From assembly GCF_025144145.1 (NCBI RefSeq), contig NZ_CP083546.1, positions 199,001 through 263,000 of the forward strand: a DNA stretch of 64,000 nt. Reading direction: 5' to 3'. Positions 44,425-53,984 of this stretch are shown piece after piece. Made by a program: the position numbers and the translations under genes. The stretch comes from Leisingera sp. M658 (lineage in GTDB: Bacteria; Pseudomonadota; Alphaproteobacteria; Rhodobacterales; Rhodobacteraceae). How positions within the stretch are numbered: the first letter of the stretch is position 1; the number at the start of each line of letters is the position of its first letter. The notes below the pieces were generated by a model. The model made no database searches. It had not been told where the DNA came from and worked only from the letters and a program-made list of their open reading frames with translations.

Positions 44425-44793
44425 GTGGCACGTATTGCCGGCGTTAACATCCCGACTGCAAAGCGGGTTCCCATCGCCCTCACCTATATCACCGGTATCG
44501 GTAACACCTCGGCCAAAGCGATCTGCGAAGCCGTAGGCATCGACGCGACCCGCCGTGTGAACGAACTCAGCGACGCAGAAGTCCTGGCCGTGCGCGAGCA
44601 CATCGACGCCAACTTCACCGTCGAAGGCGACCTGCGCCGTGAAACTCAGATGAACATCAAACGTCTGATGGATCTTGGCTGCTACCGTGGCCTGCGCCAC
44701 CGCCGCAACCTGCCGGTCCGCGGTCAGCGTACCCACACCAACGCTCGCACCCGCAAAGGCCCCGCAAAGGCCATCGCTGGTAAGAAGAAGTAA
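44425..44793 (+). CDS. rpsM: 30S ribosomal protein S13 (uS13)
   Basis: 122 residues, starting with GTG behind an AAAAGGAAAGTGACAC ribosome-binding site. S13 forms bridges to the 50S and contacts P-site t[23 protein letters not shown] at the start and [20 protein letters not shown] near the end are diagnostic. rpsK follows after 15 bases. Confidence 0.98.
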   Translation: MARIAGVNIPTAKRVPIALTYITGIGNTSAKAICEAVGIDATRRVNELSDAEVLAVREHIDANFTVEGDLRRETQMNIKRLMDLGCYRGLRHRRNLPVRGQRTHTNARTRKGPAKAIAGKKK

Positions 44794-44808
44794 GGGAGGG
44801 TTTGACCA

Positions 44809-45198
44809 ATGGCACGTGAGAAGACACGCGTTAAGAAGAAAGAGCGCAAGAACATCGCAACTGGTGTTGCGCATGTGAACTCGTCGTTCAACAACACCAA
44901 AATCCTGATCTCCGACGTGCAGGGCAATGCGATCGCTTGGTCGTCGGCCGGCACCATGGGCTTCAAAGGCTCGCGGAAATCCACGCCTTACGCGGCCCAG
45001 ATGGCTGCCGAGGATGCGGGCAAGAAAGCCCAGGATCACGGTGTGAAGACGCTGGAAGTCGAAGTTCAGGGCCCCGGCTCTGGCCGTGAATCGGCTCTGC
45101 GCGCACTGGCTGCCGTCGGTTTCAACATCACTTCGATCCGTGATGTGACCCCGATCGCGCACAACGGCTGCCGCCCGCCGAAGCGCCGTCGCGTCTAA
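44809..45198 (+). CDS. rpsK: 30S ribosomal protein S11 (uS11)
   Basis: 129 residues. S11 lies on the platform near the Shine-Dalgarno helix. [20 protein letters not shown] and the C-terminal [20 protein letters not shown], with the conserved [12 protein letters not shown] ending, are diagnostic; its asparagine is the isoaspartate site known in E. coli. Confidence 0.98.
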   Translation: MAREKTRVKKKERKNIATGVAHVNSSFNNTKILISDVQGNAIAWSSAGTMGFKGSRKSTPYAAQMAAEDAGKKAQDHGVKTLEVEVQGPGSGRESALRALAAVGFNITSIRDVTPIAHNGCRPPKRRRV

Positions 45199-45210
45199 TT
45201 CGAATTTTTG

Positions 45211-45241
45211 CTGGGGCCCCGCTTGATTCGCAGGGCCCCAG
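45211..45241 (+). other. Strong hairpin between rpsK and rpoA
   Basis: CTGGGGCCC / GGGCCCCAG, 9 bp, with a 13-base loop and no T-run. Probably an RNA processing or stability element separating ribosomal protein and polymerase output. Confidence 0.6.
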
Positions 45242-45310
45242 TGCGTCATTTAAACCTCGGGCGTCCTTGGCCTTTCGGACATGGGGCAAGGACAGGAATG
45301 GAGGGAACGC

Positions 45311-46327
45311 ATGATCCATAAGAACTGGGCAGAGCTGATCAAGCCGGCACAGCTGGAAGTGAAGCCGGGTAACGATCCTGCACGCCAGGCAACTGTCGTC
45401 GCAGAGCCGCTGGAACGCGGTTTCGGCCTGACCCTGGGCAACGCGCTGCGCCGCGTCCTGATGAGCTCGCTGCAAGGCGCGGCCATCACCAGCGTGCAGA
45501 TCGACAACGTGCTGCACGAGTTTTCGTCGGTTGCCGGTGTGCGCGAAGACGTCACCGACATCATCCTGAACCTCAAGGGCGTGTCCCTGCGCATGGAAGT
45601 CGAAGGCCCCAAGCGCCTTTCGGTCAATGCCAAGGGCCCGGCCGTTGTCACCGCTGGCGACATCGCTGAGACCGCCGGTATTGAGGTTCTGAACCGCGAT
45701 CACGTCATCTGCCACTTGGACGACGGCGCCGACCTGTTCATGGAACTGACCGTGAACACCGGCAAAGGCTATGTTTCGGCAGAGAAAAACAAGCCGGAAG
45801 ACGCACCGATCGGCCTGATCCCGATCGACGCGATCTATTCGCCGGTCAAGAAGGTCTCCTATGACGTTCAGCCGACCCGTGAGGGCCAAGTGCTGGACTA
45901 TGACAAGCTGACCATGAAGGTGGAAACCGACGGCTCCATCACGCCTGACGATGCCGTCGCCTATGCCGCCCGCATTCTGCAGGACCAGCTGTCGATCTTC
46001 GTCAACTTCGACGAGCCGGAATCGGCAAACCGTCAGGACGAGGACGATGGTCTCGAGTTCAACCCGCTTCTGCTCAAGAAAGTGGACGAGCTGGAACTGT
46101 CTGTGCGGTCTGCAAACTGCCTGAAGAACGACAACATCGTCTATATCGGCGATCTCATCCAGAAGACCGAAGCAGAAATGCTGCGCACGCCGAACTTCGG
46201 CCGCAAGTCGCTGAACGAGATCAAAGAAGTGCTGTCGGGCATGGGCCTGCACCTTGGCATGGACGTCGAGGACTGGCCGCCGGACAACATCGAAGATCTG
46301 GCCAAGAAATTCGAAGACAGCTTCTAA
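45311..46327 (+). CDS. rpoA: DNA-directed RNA polymerase subunit alpha
   Basis: 338 residues from the ATG at 45311 ([20 protein letters not shown]), behind GGAGGG; an in-frame ATG at 45281 is less likely. The N-terminal domain dimerises and seeds core assembly ([20 protein letters not shown]). After a flexible linker, the C-terminal domain ([20 protein letters not shown], then [16 protein letters not shown]) binds UP elements and activators. The length is typical of alphaproteobacteria. Confidence 0.98.
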   Translation: MIHKNWAELIKPAQLEVKPGNDPARQATVVAEPLERGFGLTLGNALRRVLMSSLQGAAITSVQIDNVLHEFSSVAGVREDVTDIILNLKGVSLRMEVEGPKRLSVNAKGPAVVTAGDIAETAGIEVLNRDHVICHLDDGADLFMELTVNTGKGYVSAEKNKPEDAPIGLIPIDAIYSPVKKVSYDVQPTREGQVLDYDKLTMKVETDGSITPDDAVAYAARILQDQLSIFVNFDEPESANRQDEDDGLEFNPLLLKKVDELELSVRSANCLKNDNIVYIGDLIQKTEAEMLRTPNFGRKSLNEIKEVLSGMGLHLGMDVEDWPPDNIEDLAKKFEDSF

Positions 46328-46472
46328 AGCGCGTCTTTGAGGGGAGGGCACTGGCCCTCCCCAAACCATTCCCGGGTTTGGCCGGGGAAGACACGGGCAT
46401 CCGCCCCAAGGTGAGCAGCTGACACGCATCAGCCGCCTGACAAAGCAAAAACGCAAGATAAGGAATTGAATA

Positions 46473-46901
46473 ATGCGTCACGCACGTGGTTACCGCCGCC
46501 TGAACCGTACTCATGAGCACCGCAAAGCGCTGTTTTCGAACATGTGCGGCTCGCTGATCGAGCACGAGCAGATCAAGACAACCCTGCCCAAAGCAAAAGA
46601 ACTGCGCCCGATCATCGAAAAGATGATCACCCTGGCAAAGCGCGGCGACCTGCACGCCCGCCGTCAGGCCGCGTCCAAGCTGAAGCAGGACAAGGACGTC
46701 GCGAAACTGTTCGAGGTTCTGGGCCCGCGCTACAAGGACCGTCAGGGCGGCTATGTCCGTATCCTGAAGGCCGGCTTCCGTTACGGCGACATGGCTCCGA
46801 TGGCGATCATCGAGTTTGTTGACCGCGACACTGCCGCCAAGGGTGCCGCCGACAAGGCCCGCCTGGAAGCAGCAGAAGCAGCTGCAGAAGCTGACGAATA
46901 A
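46473..46901 (+). CDS. rplQ: 50S ribosomal protein L17 (bL17)
   Basis: 142 residues. [20 protein letters not shown] at the start and [20 protein letters not shown] in the core are diagnostic. The C-terminus is Ala/Glu-rich (about 20 residues), as in related genera. The gap from rpoA has a stem GGGGAGGGC / GCCCTCCCC (46341-46362). It is the last ribosomal gene of the cluster. Confidence 0.98.
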   Translation: MRHARGYRRLNRTHEHRKALFSNMCGSLIEHEQIKTTLPKAKELRPIIEKMITLAKRGDLHARRQAASKLKQDKDVAKLFEVLGPRYKDRQGGYVRILKAGFRYGDMAPMAIIEFVDRDTAAKGAADKARLEAAEAAAEADE

Positions 46902-46932
46902 ATCACGCTGAATTATCAGGTTCAGCTATCTG

Positions 46933-46962
46933 GCCCCCGCTCCGTCCGGAGCGGGGGTTTTT
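46933..46962 (+). terminator. Intrinsic terminator of the alpha operon
   Basis: CCCCCGCTCC-GTCC-GGAGCGGGGG followed by TTTTT. Confidence 0.95.
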
Positions 46963-47074
46963 CGTTGCCTGACGGCATCCGGACAATGTTTAGAATGCAT
47001 TTTTTGCGCGAAAGGGAATCGTAATTTTCTTCTGATTTTACTGTCGCAAACAAGCAAGTTCCGGGACGGATGTG

Positions 47075-49498
47075 ATGGCAGTAAAGAAGACACCCGCGGC
47101 CAGGCGGTTCTCACTGGCGAACCTCAGCACCAAGACAAAGATCGTTTCGGTGGCGGTGTTCCCGCTGCTGCTGGTTCTGGGGGTCGGCGTGCTGGCGGTG
47201 GTGAATCTGGGCCGTATGGACAAGACCGCGCAGGCTGTTGACCACACCCAGAAGATTTTGACCGAAGCGCAGGCGCTGGCCGAAGCCGCCTCGGGAATGG
47301 AGGCCGGGCTGCGGGGGTACCTGCTGGCCGGGCAGGATGAATATCTGGTGCCGTTTGAGGACGGCAGCGCCAAAGTTGCCGGCTCCCTGAACCGTTTGCG
47401 CAGCCTGGCCGCGGGCAATCCGGACTTGCTGGCTGACCTTGATACGGCAGAGCAGACATTGGCCGGCTGGCAGGAGGATGTTGCGGCCGGCGCCATCGCG
47501 TTGCGGCGCGATATCGGCGATTCCCTGACCATGAACGACATGGCGGCAGAGGTGAAACAGTCCAAGGGCCGGGTCTACTTCGAGAACTTCCGTGCGGAGA
47601 TGGCTAAGGTCATTGAGGAAGAGGAAGTCGAGCTGAACAACCGGCGCAACACCTTTTCTTCCCTGGTGAACGCCGGGATTGCCGATCCGGATTACCTGAA
47701 CACCTCGCTGCAGGCGGTGGAGCGGACCCACAAGGTCATCAGCAGCGCCAAGGATCTGCTGTCGGCGGCGGTCGACATGGAGACGGGCATGCGCGGCTTT
47801 CTTCTGGCGGGCGACCGGGAATTTCTCGAACCGTATATGGAGGGCAACGGGCGCTTTAACGAGGTGCTGGCCGACCTCCACCTGGCGCTGGCCGACAATC
47901 TGATGCAGGCAAACCGCCTGGATAACGTCGCCAAAATCGTTGACGAATGGCGCAGCAGCGTGGTGGTTCCGATGCTGCAGCTGCGCCGGGTGATCGGCAG
48001 CGCGGCGACCATGGATGACATGGCCGATCTTGTCGCCCAGGGTCAGGGCAAGGCGTATTTCGACAGCTTCCGTGCCACTATGGAGACGATTGAGGCGAAA
48101 GGGGCCGAGGCAATGGCCGTGCGCCGCGCCGCCAATGAAGCACTTGCCGCCCAGACCCGTATCATGATCCCCGGCGCAATTGCTGCGGCGATCCTGATCG
48201 GCGCGGTGATGGCGCTGGTCACCGGCTCTGGCATTGCTTCCGGCCTGCGGCGCATCGTGGTGTCGATGCGCGGGCTGGCCGAAGGTAACAACGCGGTCGA
48301 GATCCAAGGCCAGACCCGCGGCGACGAGGTGGGCGATATGGCCCGCGCGCTGGATAAATTCCGCGCTGAACTGCTGCGGATGCAGGAGGCCGAGCAGCAG
48401 AAAGCAGAAAGCAAGGACGCCGAGCTGGGCAATGTGGTGAAGCAGCTGAGCGAACGTCTGGCCCGGCTGTCGCATGGCGATCTGACCATCCGCATCGCCG
48501 AGGAATTCCCGGAGGAATACGAACAGCTGCGCGCTGATTTCAACGGCTCCATCGACAATCTCAACGCTACGGTGCAGCAGGTGATCGAAGCCGCCTCCAG
48601 CATCCGCAGCGGTTCTGCAGAGATCAGCCAGGCCTCCGACGATCTGTCCCACCGGACCGAAAGCCAGGCCGCCACGCTCGAAGAGACCGCCGCCGCGATT
48701 GATGAGCTGACAGCCTCGGTGAAATCTGCCGCCGAAGGAGCCCGTAATGTCGAGGCAACCGTGCGCGAAGCCCGCCAGGAGGCCGAAAGCAGCGGCGAGG
48801 TTGTGCAAAGCGCCGTGGCCGCCATGAGCGGGATCGAGGCCAGCTCGAAGAAGATTTCCCAGATCATCTCGGTGATTGACGACATTGCGTTTCAAACCAA
48901 CCTCTTGGCGCTGAACGCCGGGGTCGAGGCTGCCCGCGCGGGCGAGGCCGGCCGCGGCTTTGCGGTGGTGGCGTCCGAGGTGCGGGCGCTGGCGCAGCGG
49001 TCTTCGGATGCGGCGATGGAGATCAAGACCCTGATTGGCGACAGTTCACGTCAGGTCGGGGAGGGGGTGGATCTGGTCGGCCGCGCCGGTGATGCACTGC
49101 AGTCGATTGTCGGTCAGGTCAGCCATATCTCGCAACTGGTGTCCGAGATCGCTGAGGGCGCCGAGGAGCAATCCACCGGCCTGCTGGAGATCAACACCGG
49201 CGTCACCCAGCTGGATCAAGTGACCCAGCAGAACGCGGCCATGGTCGAGGAAGCCACGGCAGCAGGCCATCTGCTGAACAGCGATGCGGGCAAGCTGTCG
49301 GATCTGGTCGCCCGCTTCCAGGTGGCCGGCGGCGGCACGCTTGCAGCCGCATCCGCCCCGGTATCCGCGGCGCCGGCTGCCATGGCGCCCTCAGCCCATG
49401 GCAGCGATGACTGGGATCTGGAGGCCAGCCCGGCCCCGGCTGCGGCAGCGCCGGCGGCAGACGGCAATGCGGCCCGCGATCTTTGGCAGGATTTCTGA
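47075..49498 (+). CDS. Methyl-accepting chemotaxis protein with tandem CHASE3-like sensor domains
   Basis: 807 residues from the ATG at 47075; the preceding in-frame GTG at 47072 is an alternative. Transmembrane helix 1 (about 23-45) is followed by two similar CHASE3-like helical modules (about 46-200 and 214-365). Each contains a [19 protein letters not shown]-type line (second copy [20 protein letters not shown]). TM2 is near 370-390, then a HAMP domain and a second HAMP-like stretch ([20 protein letters not shown]), and a signalling domain with the hairpin tip [20 protein letters not shown]. The last residues, LWQDF, match the xWxxF tether for CheR/CheB. No che genes are visible here. The ligand is unknown. 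Confidence 0.92.
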   Translation: MAVKKTPAARRFSLANLSTKTKIVSVAVFPLLLVLGVGVLAVVNLGRMDKTAQAVDHTQKILTEAQALAEAASGMEAGLRGYLLAGQDEYLVPFEDGSAKVAGSLNRLRSLAAGNPDLLADLDTAEQTLAGWQEDVAAGAIALRRDIGDSLTMNDMAAEVKQSKGRVYFENFRAEMAKVIEEEEVELNNRRNTFSSLVNAGIADPDYLNTSLQAVERTHKVISSAKDLLSAAVDMETGMRGFLLAGDREFLEPYMEGNGRFNEVLADLHLALADNLMQANRLDNVAKIVDEWRSSVVVPMLQLRRVIGSAATMDDMADLVAQGQGKAYFDSFRATMETIEAKGAEAMAVRRAANEALAAQTRIMIPGAIAAAILIGAVMALVTGSGIASGLRRIVVSMRGLAEGNNAVEIQGQTRGDEVGDMARALDKFRAELLRMQEAEQQKAESKDAELGNVVKQLSERLARLSHGDLTIRIAEEFPEEYEQLRADFNGSIDNLNATVQQVIEAASSIRSGSAEISQASDDLSHRTESQAATLEETAAAIDELTASVKSAAEGARNVEATVREARQEAESSGEVVQSAVAAMSGIEASSKKISQIISVIDDIAFQTNLLALNAGVEAARAGEAGRGFAVVASEVRALAQRSSDAAMEIKTLIGDSSRQVGEGVDLVGRAGDALQSIVGQVSHISQLVSEIAEGAEEQSTGLLEINTGVTQLDQVTQQNAAMVEEATAAGHLLNSDAGKLSDLVARFQVAGGGTLAAASAPVSAAPAAMAPSAHGSDDWDLEASPAPAAAAPAADGNAARDLWQDF

Positions 49499-49519
49499 GC
49501 CGCAGTGGAAACCGCCGCA

Positions 49520-49553
49520 CAGGCCCTCCCCGGCGGAGGGCCTGTTGCCTTTT
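49520..49553 (+). terminator. Terminator after the chemoreceptor gene
   Basis: CAGGCCCTCC / GGAGGGCCTG, 10 bp, followed by TTGCCTTTT. Confidence 0.7.
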
Positions 49554-49571
49554 CAAGGTTGATTTTCCGGG

Positions 49572-49600
49572 GTGACAGCTGGCCGAATCTCCGCTAGCGT
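49572..49600 (+). promoter_or_regulatory. Candidate promoter of the aroG leader transcript
   Basis: GTGACA, a 17-base spacer, then TAGCGT. The expected start point falls at or within two bases of the leader-peptide ATG at 49608, so the transcript may be leaderless. Confidence 0.5.
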
Positions 49601-49607
49601 CCGGCTC

Positions 49608-49685
49608 ATGACCCGTAGCTATGCCGCATTCTGGTATTTCTTTTATCCGCGCCACATGGCGGACGGAGGGGTCAGCGCATTCTGA
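49608..49685 (+). CDS. Aromatic-rich leader peptide of aroG (attenuation peptide)
   Basis: A 25-codon frame encoding MTRSYAAFWYFFYPRHM and eight further residues, ending in TGA at 49685. Seven of the first 13 residues are aromatic, with FWYFFY at positions 8-13. No ribosome-binding site precedes the ATG, but the candidate promoter places transcription start at the ATG, so translation may be leaderless, as for the trpL peptide of Sinorhizobium. An intrinsic terminator follows 33 bases after the stop, and then aroG. This is the classic layout of ribosome-mediated attenuation: ribosomes stalling at Phe/Trp/Tyr codons would favour an antiterminator. Confidence 0.75.
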   Translation: MTRSYAAFWYFFYPRHMADGGVSAF

Positions 49686-49717
49686 GCTAAGATATCGGAA
49701 CGCACCAGGATACCACC

Positions 49718-49746
49718 AACCGCCCGCAGCAGCCGGCGGTTTTTTT
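49718..49746 (+). terminator. Attenuator terminator upstream of aroG
   Basis: AACCGCC...GGCGGTT with a 10-base loop, followed by an uninterrupted run of T's. It lies between the leader peptide and aroG, so transcription of aroG must read through it. Confidence 0.8.
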
Positions 49747-49792
49747 CGTATCCGCCGCAGCGCCAAGGGCCACCCGCCAAGGAAGCTGAAAC

Positions 49793-50872
49793 ATGACACC
49801 CCAGACCGAAAACCTCCGCATCACCGGCATGCAGGAACTGATCTCGCCCGAAGACCTCGCATCCCAGCTGCCCAGTACGGCGGCGGCCACAGATACCGTG
49901 CTGGCCAGCCGCACAGCGATCCAGGATGTGCTGCATGATCGCGATGACCGTGTTGTCGCTGTGGTCGGCCCCTGTTCGATTCACGACCCCAAAGCGGCGA
50001 TGGAGTATGCCGAACGGCTGGCGCCTCTGCGCGACAGGCTGGCGGGCGAGCTGGAGGTTGTGATGCGGGTCTATTTCGAGAAACCCCGCACCATCTCGGG
50101 CTGGAAAGGGCTGATCAATGATCCCGGCCTCGACGGCTCGTTCCGCATCAACGAAGGCCTGGGTGCGGCGCGCCGACTGTGCCTGGACATCAACAGCCTG
50201 GGCCTGCCGGTCGGAACTGAGTTTCTGGACACTGCGGTGCCGCAATATATCTCGGATCTGGTGGCCTGGGCGGCCATCGGCGCCCGCACCACCGAAAGCC
50301 AGATTCACCGCGAGATGGCCTCAGGCCTCAGCTGCCCGGTGGGGTTCAAGAACGGCACACGCGGCAATCTGCAGATCGCAGTGGACGCAGTGCGCTCGGC
50401 GGCGCATCCGCATCATTTCATGGCATTGGCCAAATCAGGCCGCGCGGCAATTGCTGCAACCAGCGGCAACCCGGACTGCCACTTGATCCTGCGCGGCGGC
50501 GGCGGCACCAATTATGACGCGGCCTCGGTCGATGCGGCCTGCAGGCTGGCGGAAAAGGACGGCATTCGCGGCCATGTGATGATCGACGCCAGCCATGCCA
50601 ACAGCGGCAAGGATCCCATGAAGCAGCCCGCCGTGCTGCGCGATGTAGCGGGCCAGATCGCCGGCGGCGACAGCCGCATCACCGGGGTGATGGTGGAAAG
50701 CCATCTGGTGGCGGGCCGTCAGGACCTGGGCAAAGGGGACCTCACTTACGGGCAGTCGGTTACCGACGGCTGCTTAGGCTGGGAGGATACAGTTCATGAG
50801 CTGGAGCATCTGGCCGCAGCGGTTGCCAAGCGCCGTTCAAAGGCAAGGCAACCGGATCTGGCGGAGGCCTGA
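49793..50872 (+). CDS. aroG: 3-deoxy-7-phosphoheptulonate (DAHP) synthase, class I
   Basis: 359 residues. It condenses phosphoenolpyruvate and erythrose 4-phosphate in the first step of the shikimate pathway to Phe, Tyr and Trp. VVGPCSIHD (residues 57-65, metal-binding Cys61), KPRTISGWKG (97-106), PVGFKNGTRG and MIDASHANSGKDP are all present, so the AroF/G/H-type (AroI-alpha) active site is intact. The N-terminal extension typical of feedback-regulated enzymes is present; which amino acid inhibits it is not clear. CAAGGAAGCTGAAAC is the ribosome-binding site. Expression is probably set by the upstream attenuator. Confidence 0.96.
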   Translation: MTPQTENLRITGMQELISPEDLASQLPSTAAATDTVLASRTAIQDVLHDRDDRVVAVVGPCSIHDPKAAMEYAERLAPLRDRLAGELEVVMRVYFEKPRTISGWKGLINDPGLDGSFRINEGLGAARRLCLDINSLGLPVGTEFLDTAVPQYISDLVAWAAIGARTTESQIHREMASGLSCPVGFKNGTRGNLQIAVDAVRSAAHPHHFMALAKSGRAAIAATSGNPDCHLILRGGGGTNYDAASVDAACRLAEKDGIRGHVMIDASHANSGKDPMKQPAVLRDVAGQIAGGDSRITGVMVESHLVAGRQDLGKGDLTYGQSVTDGCLGWEDTVHELEHLAAAVAKRRSKARQPDLAEA

Positions 50873-50950
50873 GGTTTACCCAGGGGATGCGCCTTGCGGC
50901 GCGTGCCTTCGGCAGAGAATATGCGCAAAGAAGAAGGGCCTGATTGGGGG

Positions 50951-50981
50951 CAGCTTCTTTCTGGTCCGAAATACCCCGGGG
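50951..50981 (-). repeat. Dispersed intergenic repeat, copy 2 (inverted)
   Basis: On the minus strand this reads CCCCGGGGTATTT, six variable bases, AGAAAGAAGCTG, matching 33662-33694. A looser relative (CCGGGATATTTTTGGCAAGA) follows rarA at 53880. Confidence 0.6.
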
Positions 50982-51000
50982 TGAATTGGCCGTAAGGCCA

Positions 51001-51024
51001 AGAGGGGCAGCGCCCCTCTCTTTT
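51001..51024 (+). terminator. Terminator after aroG
   Basis: AGAGGGGC-AGC-GCCCCTCT then CTTTT. The same GGGGCAGCGCCCCTCT palindrome recurs without T's at 51033-51048. Confidence 0.75.
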
Positions 51025-51068
51025 CATCCCTTGGGGCAGCGCCCCTCTGCTGCCGGCCTGCTGATGCC

Positions 51069-51097
51069 TTGCAATCCGGGCGCGCGCTCCGCATATC
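51069..51097 (+). promoter_or_regulatory. Candidate promoter of the Deg protease gene
   Basis: TTGCAA, a 17-base spacer, then CATATC, 28 bases before the start codon. Confidence 0.45.
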
Positions 51098-51124
51098 CTT
51101 CGGGCAGTAACAAACGGAGCGCCC

Positions 51125-52531
51125 ATGATCCGCCCAGCCCTGACCGCCCTTGCCCTGTGTCTTGCTTTGCCTGCGCTGGCCCTGCCAGCCGCCGCCGAAA
51201 CCCGTGTGCCGCAGAACCAGGCGGAAATAACCCTCGGCTTCGCTCCGCTGGTCAAAGAAGCCTCGCCTGCAGTAGTCAACATCTACGCTAAAGTGGTGCG
51301 CCAGGTGCAGCAGCGCCGCCGATCGCCGTTCATGAATGATCCCTTCTTTGACGATTTCTTCCGGGGCTTTGCCAAGCCGCAGCCGCGGGTGGAGAACTCG
51401 CTGGGTTCGGGCGTGATCCTGTCGGCGGATGGCATCGTTGTGTCCAACTACCATGTTGTCGGCAGCGCCACCGAAATCCGCGTGGTGACCTCTGACCGGC
51501 GCGAATACAATGCGCGGGTGATCCTGGGTGACAAGGCCAGCGACTTGGCAATCCTGCAGCTGGAAGAGGCCGAAGGCCTGCCGCATCTGGACCTGCGCGA
51601 CAGCGACCAGGTCGAGGTGGGTGAGCTGGCGCTGGCCATCGGCAACCCCTTTGGGGTTGGACAGACCGTCAGCAGCGGCATCATTTCAGGGCTTGCCCGT
51701 ACCGGCATGGGGGCAGGCGACGGCTTTGGCTATTATATCCAGACCGACGCGCCGATCAATCCGGGCAATTCGGGCGGGGCGCTGATCGACGTGAACGGCG
51801 ACCTTATCGGCATCAACACCCGCATCCTGTCCCGTTCCGGCGGTTCCAACGGCATCGGCTTTGCGATCCCTGCAAACCTGGTGACGGAGTTCGTCAATCA
51901 GGCCCGCAAAGGCGCGGAAGAGTTCCAGCGCCCTTGGGCCGGCATGGCCGGGCAGCCAGTGGATGCCGATCTGGCAGCCTCGCTGGAGATGGACGTGCCC
52001 GAGGGCATGGTGATTTCCGACCTGCATGCTGAAAGCCCTTTTGCCAAGGCGGGATTCAAGGTGGGCGATGTGATCACTCATGTGGATGGCGAAGTGGTGA
52101 ATTCACCGTCCGAGATGGTGTTCCGCATGTCTGTCGCGGGACTGGACGGCATGTCCGCGATCACCCGGCTGCGCGGTGCTGAGCGGGAAGAGATTGCGGT
52201 GCCGATGATCGTGGCACCTGATCAGCCGCCCGCAAATCCGGTGCAGCTGGATGAAGACACGGCATTGCCCGGCCTGACCGTGGCGCGGATCAATCCGCAG
52301 GTGATTGCGCGCCTCGGCCTGCCCCTGTCGGCCGAAGGCGTGGTGGTGACGGACCCCGGCCCCTATGCCGGACGCGGCGGGGTGCAGCCCGGCGACGCAC
52401 TTTTGGCGGTGAATGGCCAGCCTGTTGCCAGCACCGATGACGTCTATGCAATTCTGGCAAACAGCGGCCGCTGGATTCAGCTGGACCTGAACCGGCGCGG
52501 CCAGCGTGTCACCCTGCGGTTCCGGACCTGA
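51125..52531 (+). CDS. degP: Deg/HtrA-family periplasmic serine protease
   Basis: 468 residues. A signal peptide (about 1-24, ending LPAAAE) sends it to the periplasm. The catalytic triad is His110 (SNYHVVG), Asp140 (SDLAIL) and Ser216 (NPGNSGGAL). Two PDZ domains follow (about 265-350, with GMVISDLHAESPFAKAGFKV, and 375-465, with GVVVTDPGPYAGRGGVQPGD). The protein degrades or refolds misfolded envelope proteins; whether it is the DegP- or DegQ-like paralogue cannot be decided here, so the symbol is tentative. The stop shares its A with the rarA start (TGATGG), so the two are translationally coupled. Confidence 0.93.
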   Translation: MIRPALTALALCLALPALALPAAAETRVPQNQAEITLGFAPLVKEASPAVVNIYAKVVRQVQQRRRSPFMNDPFFDDFFRGFAKPQPRVENSLGSGVILSADGIVVSNYHVVGSATEIRVVTSDRREYNARVILGDKASDLAILQLEEAEGLPHLDLRDSDQVEVGELALAIGNPFGVGQTVSSGIISGLARTGMGAGDGFGYYIQTDAPINPGNSGGALIDVNGDLIGINTRILSRSGGSNGIGFAIPANLVTEFVNQARKGAEEFQRPWAGMAGQPVDADLAASLEMDVPEGMVISDLHAESPFAKAGFKVGDVITHVDGEVVNSPSEMVFRMSVAGLDGMSAITRLRGAEREEIAVPMIVAPDQPPANPVQLDEDTALPGLTVARINPQVIARLGLPLSAEGVVVTDPGPYAGRGGVQPGDALLAVNGQPVASTDDVYAILANSGRWIQLDLNRRGQRVTLRFRT

Positions 52532-53847
52532 TGGCGGATCTGTTCGGCAGCCCTGCGACTGCAGACAGCGATGCGCCGCAGCCAAACCGGCCGCTTGCCG
52601 ACCGGCTGCGGCCGCAGTCGCTGGCGGAGGTGATCGGCCAGCAGCAGGTGCTGGGGCCGGAGGCGCCGCTGGGGGTGATGCTGGCGTCCGGCTCGCTGTC
52701 GTCGTTGATCTTCTGGGGGCCGCCGGGGGTCGGCAAGACCACCATCGCGCGGCTGCTGGCGCAGGAGACCGACCTGCATTTTGTGCAGATCTCGGCGATC
52801 TTCACCGGGGTTCCGGAGCTGCGCAAGGTCTTCGAGGCCGCAAAGATCCGCCGCCAGAACGGTCAGGGCACACTGCTGTTCGTTGATGAGATACACCGCT
52901 TCAACAAGGCCCAGCAGGACGGCTTCCTGCCGCATATGGAGGATGGCACTATCCTGCTGGTGGGGGCGACAACCGAGAACCCCTCGTTTGAGCTGAACGC
53001 GGCTGTACTGTCGCGCAGCCAGGTTTTGGTGCTGGAACGGCTTTCGCTTGCCGATCTCGAACGCCTGACCCAGCGCGCGGAAAAGGAGCTGGGCCGGGCT
53101 TTGCCGTTGTCAGGCGATGCCCGAGACGCGCTGCATGAGATGGCTGATGGCGACGGCCGCGCGCTGTTGAACCTGATTGAGCAAGTTGCCGCTTGGAAGG
53201 TGGAGGCCTCACTGGGGCGCGAGGCGCTGGCCACACGGCTGATGCGCCGAGCGGCCAAGTTCGACAAATCCGGGGATGAGCATTACAACCTGATTTCTGC
53301 CCTGCATAAATCAATCCGCGGTTCGGACCCGGATGCCGCACTGTACTGGCTGGCGCGGATGCTGGAGGGCGGCGAGGATCCCCGCTTCCTGGCCCGGCGC
53401 CTCACGATGATGTCGACCGAGGACATCGGCATGGCCGACCCGCAGGCCAATACTGTCTGCCTGAATGCCTGGCAGACCTACGAGCGCCTCGGCAGCCCGG
53501 AGGGCGAGCTGGCGCTGGCCAATGCCGCCGTTTACCTGGCGCTGGCGCCGAAATCCAACGCGGTCTATGTCGGTATCAAGGCGGCGCGTCGGCTGGCCAA
53601 GCAGACCGGCAGCGCGCCGCCGCCCAAGCATATTCTGAATGCGCCGACCAAATTGATGTCAGAGCAGGGCTATGGCGACGGCTATGCCTATGACCACGAT
53701 GCGGAGGACGGTTTTTCCGGCCAGAATTACTTCCCCGACGGGGTGAAGCGCCCGGTTCTGTACCAGCCGGTGGAGCGCGGGTTTGAGCGCGAGCTGAAGC
53801 GGCGCACGGACTATTTTGCGAACCTCAGGCTGAAGCGGAACAAGTAA
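52531..53847 (+). CDS. rarA: Replication-associated recombination protein A (RarA/MgsA-type AAA+ ATPase)
   Basis: 438 residues. Walker A GPPGVGKTT (residues 63-71), Walker B with DEIHRF (119-124), sensor region GATTENPSFELNAAVLSR and the C-terminal tetramerisation part (KRPVLYQPVERGFERELKRR). RarA acts at stalled replication forks with SSB. The gene starts inside the stop of the protease gene. The GCGGCTTTG/CAAAGCCGC palindrome right after it (53849-53870) may be a terminator with no T-run. Confidence 0.96.
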   Translation: MADLFGSPATADSDAPQPNRPLADRLRPQSLAEVIGQQQVLGPEAPLGVMLASGSLSSLIFWGPPGVGKTTIARLLAQETDLHFVQISAIFTGVPELRKVFEAAKIRRQNGQGTLLFVDEIHRFNKAQQDGFLPHMEDGTILLVGATTENPSFELNAAVLSRSQVLVLERLSLADLERLTQRAEKELGRALPLSGDARDALHEMADGDGRALLNLIEQVAAWKVEASLGREALATRLMRRAAKFDKSGDEHYNLISALHKSIRGSDPDAALYWLARMLEGGEDPRFLARRLTMMSTEDIGMADPQANTVCLNAWQTYERLGSPEGELALANAAVYLALAPKSNAVYVGIKAARRLAKQTGSAPPPKHILNAPTKLMSEQGYGDGYAYDHDAEDGFSGQNYFPDGVKRPVLYQPVERGFERELKRRTDYFANLRLKRNK

Positions 53848-53984
53848 AGCGGCTTTGCTTGCAAAGCCGCTGCCTCCGGCCGGGATATTTTTGGCAAGAG
53901 GAAGGGGCGGACAGCGTCAGCTCTGCGCGCCGTGCAATACGGGCAAAACTTGACATCCCTGCCTGTGCCGGCGACAGGACGGGG

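Noticed and set aside
50876-51124. Paired GGGGCAGCGCCCCTCT palindromes as a CRISPR-like array
   Set aside because: There are only two copies with unequal context, one with a T-run. They fit a terminator plus a chance or duplicated palindrome.
53859-53984. Fluoride riboswitch ahead of crcB
   Set aside because: I looked for the conserved crcB RNA core in this stretch and did not find it. The short spacing from rarA also leaves little room.
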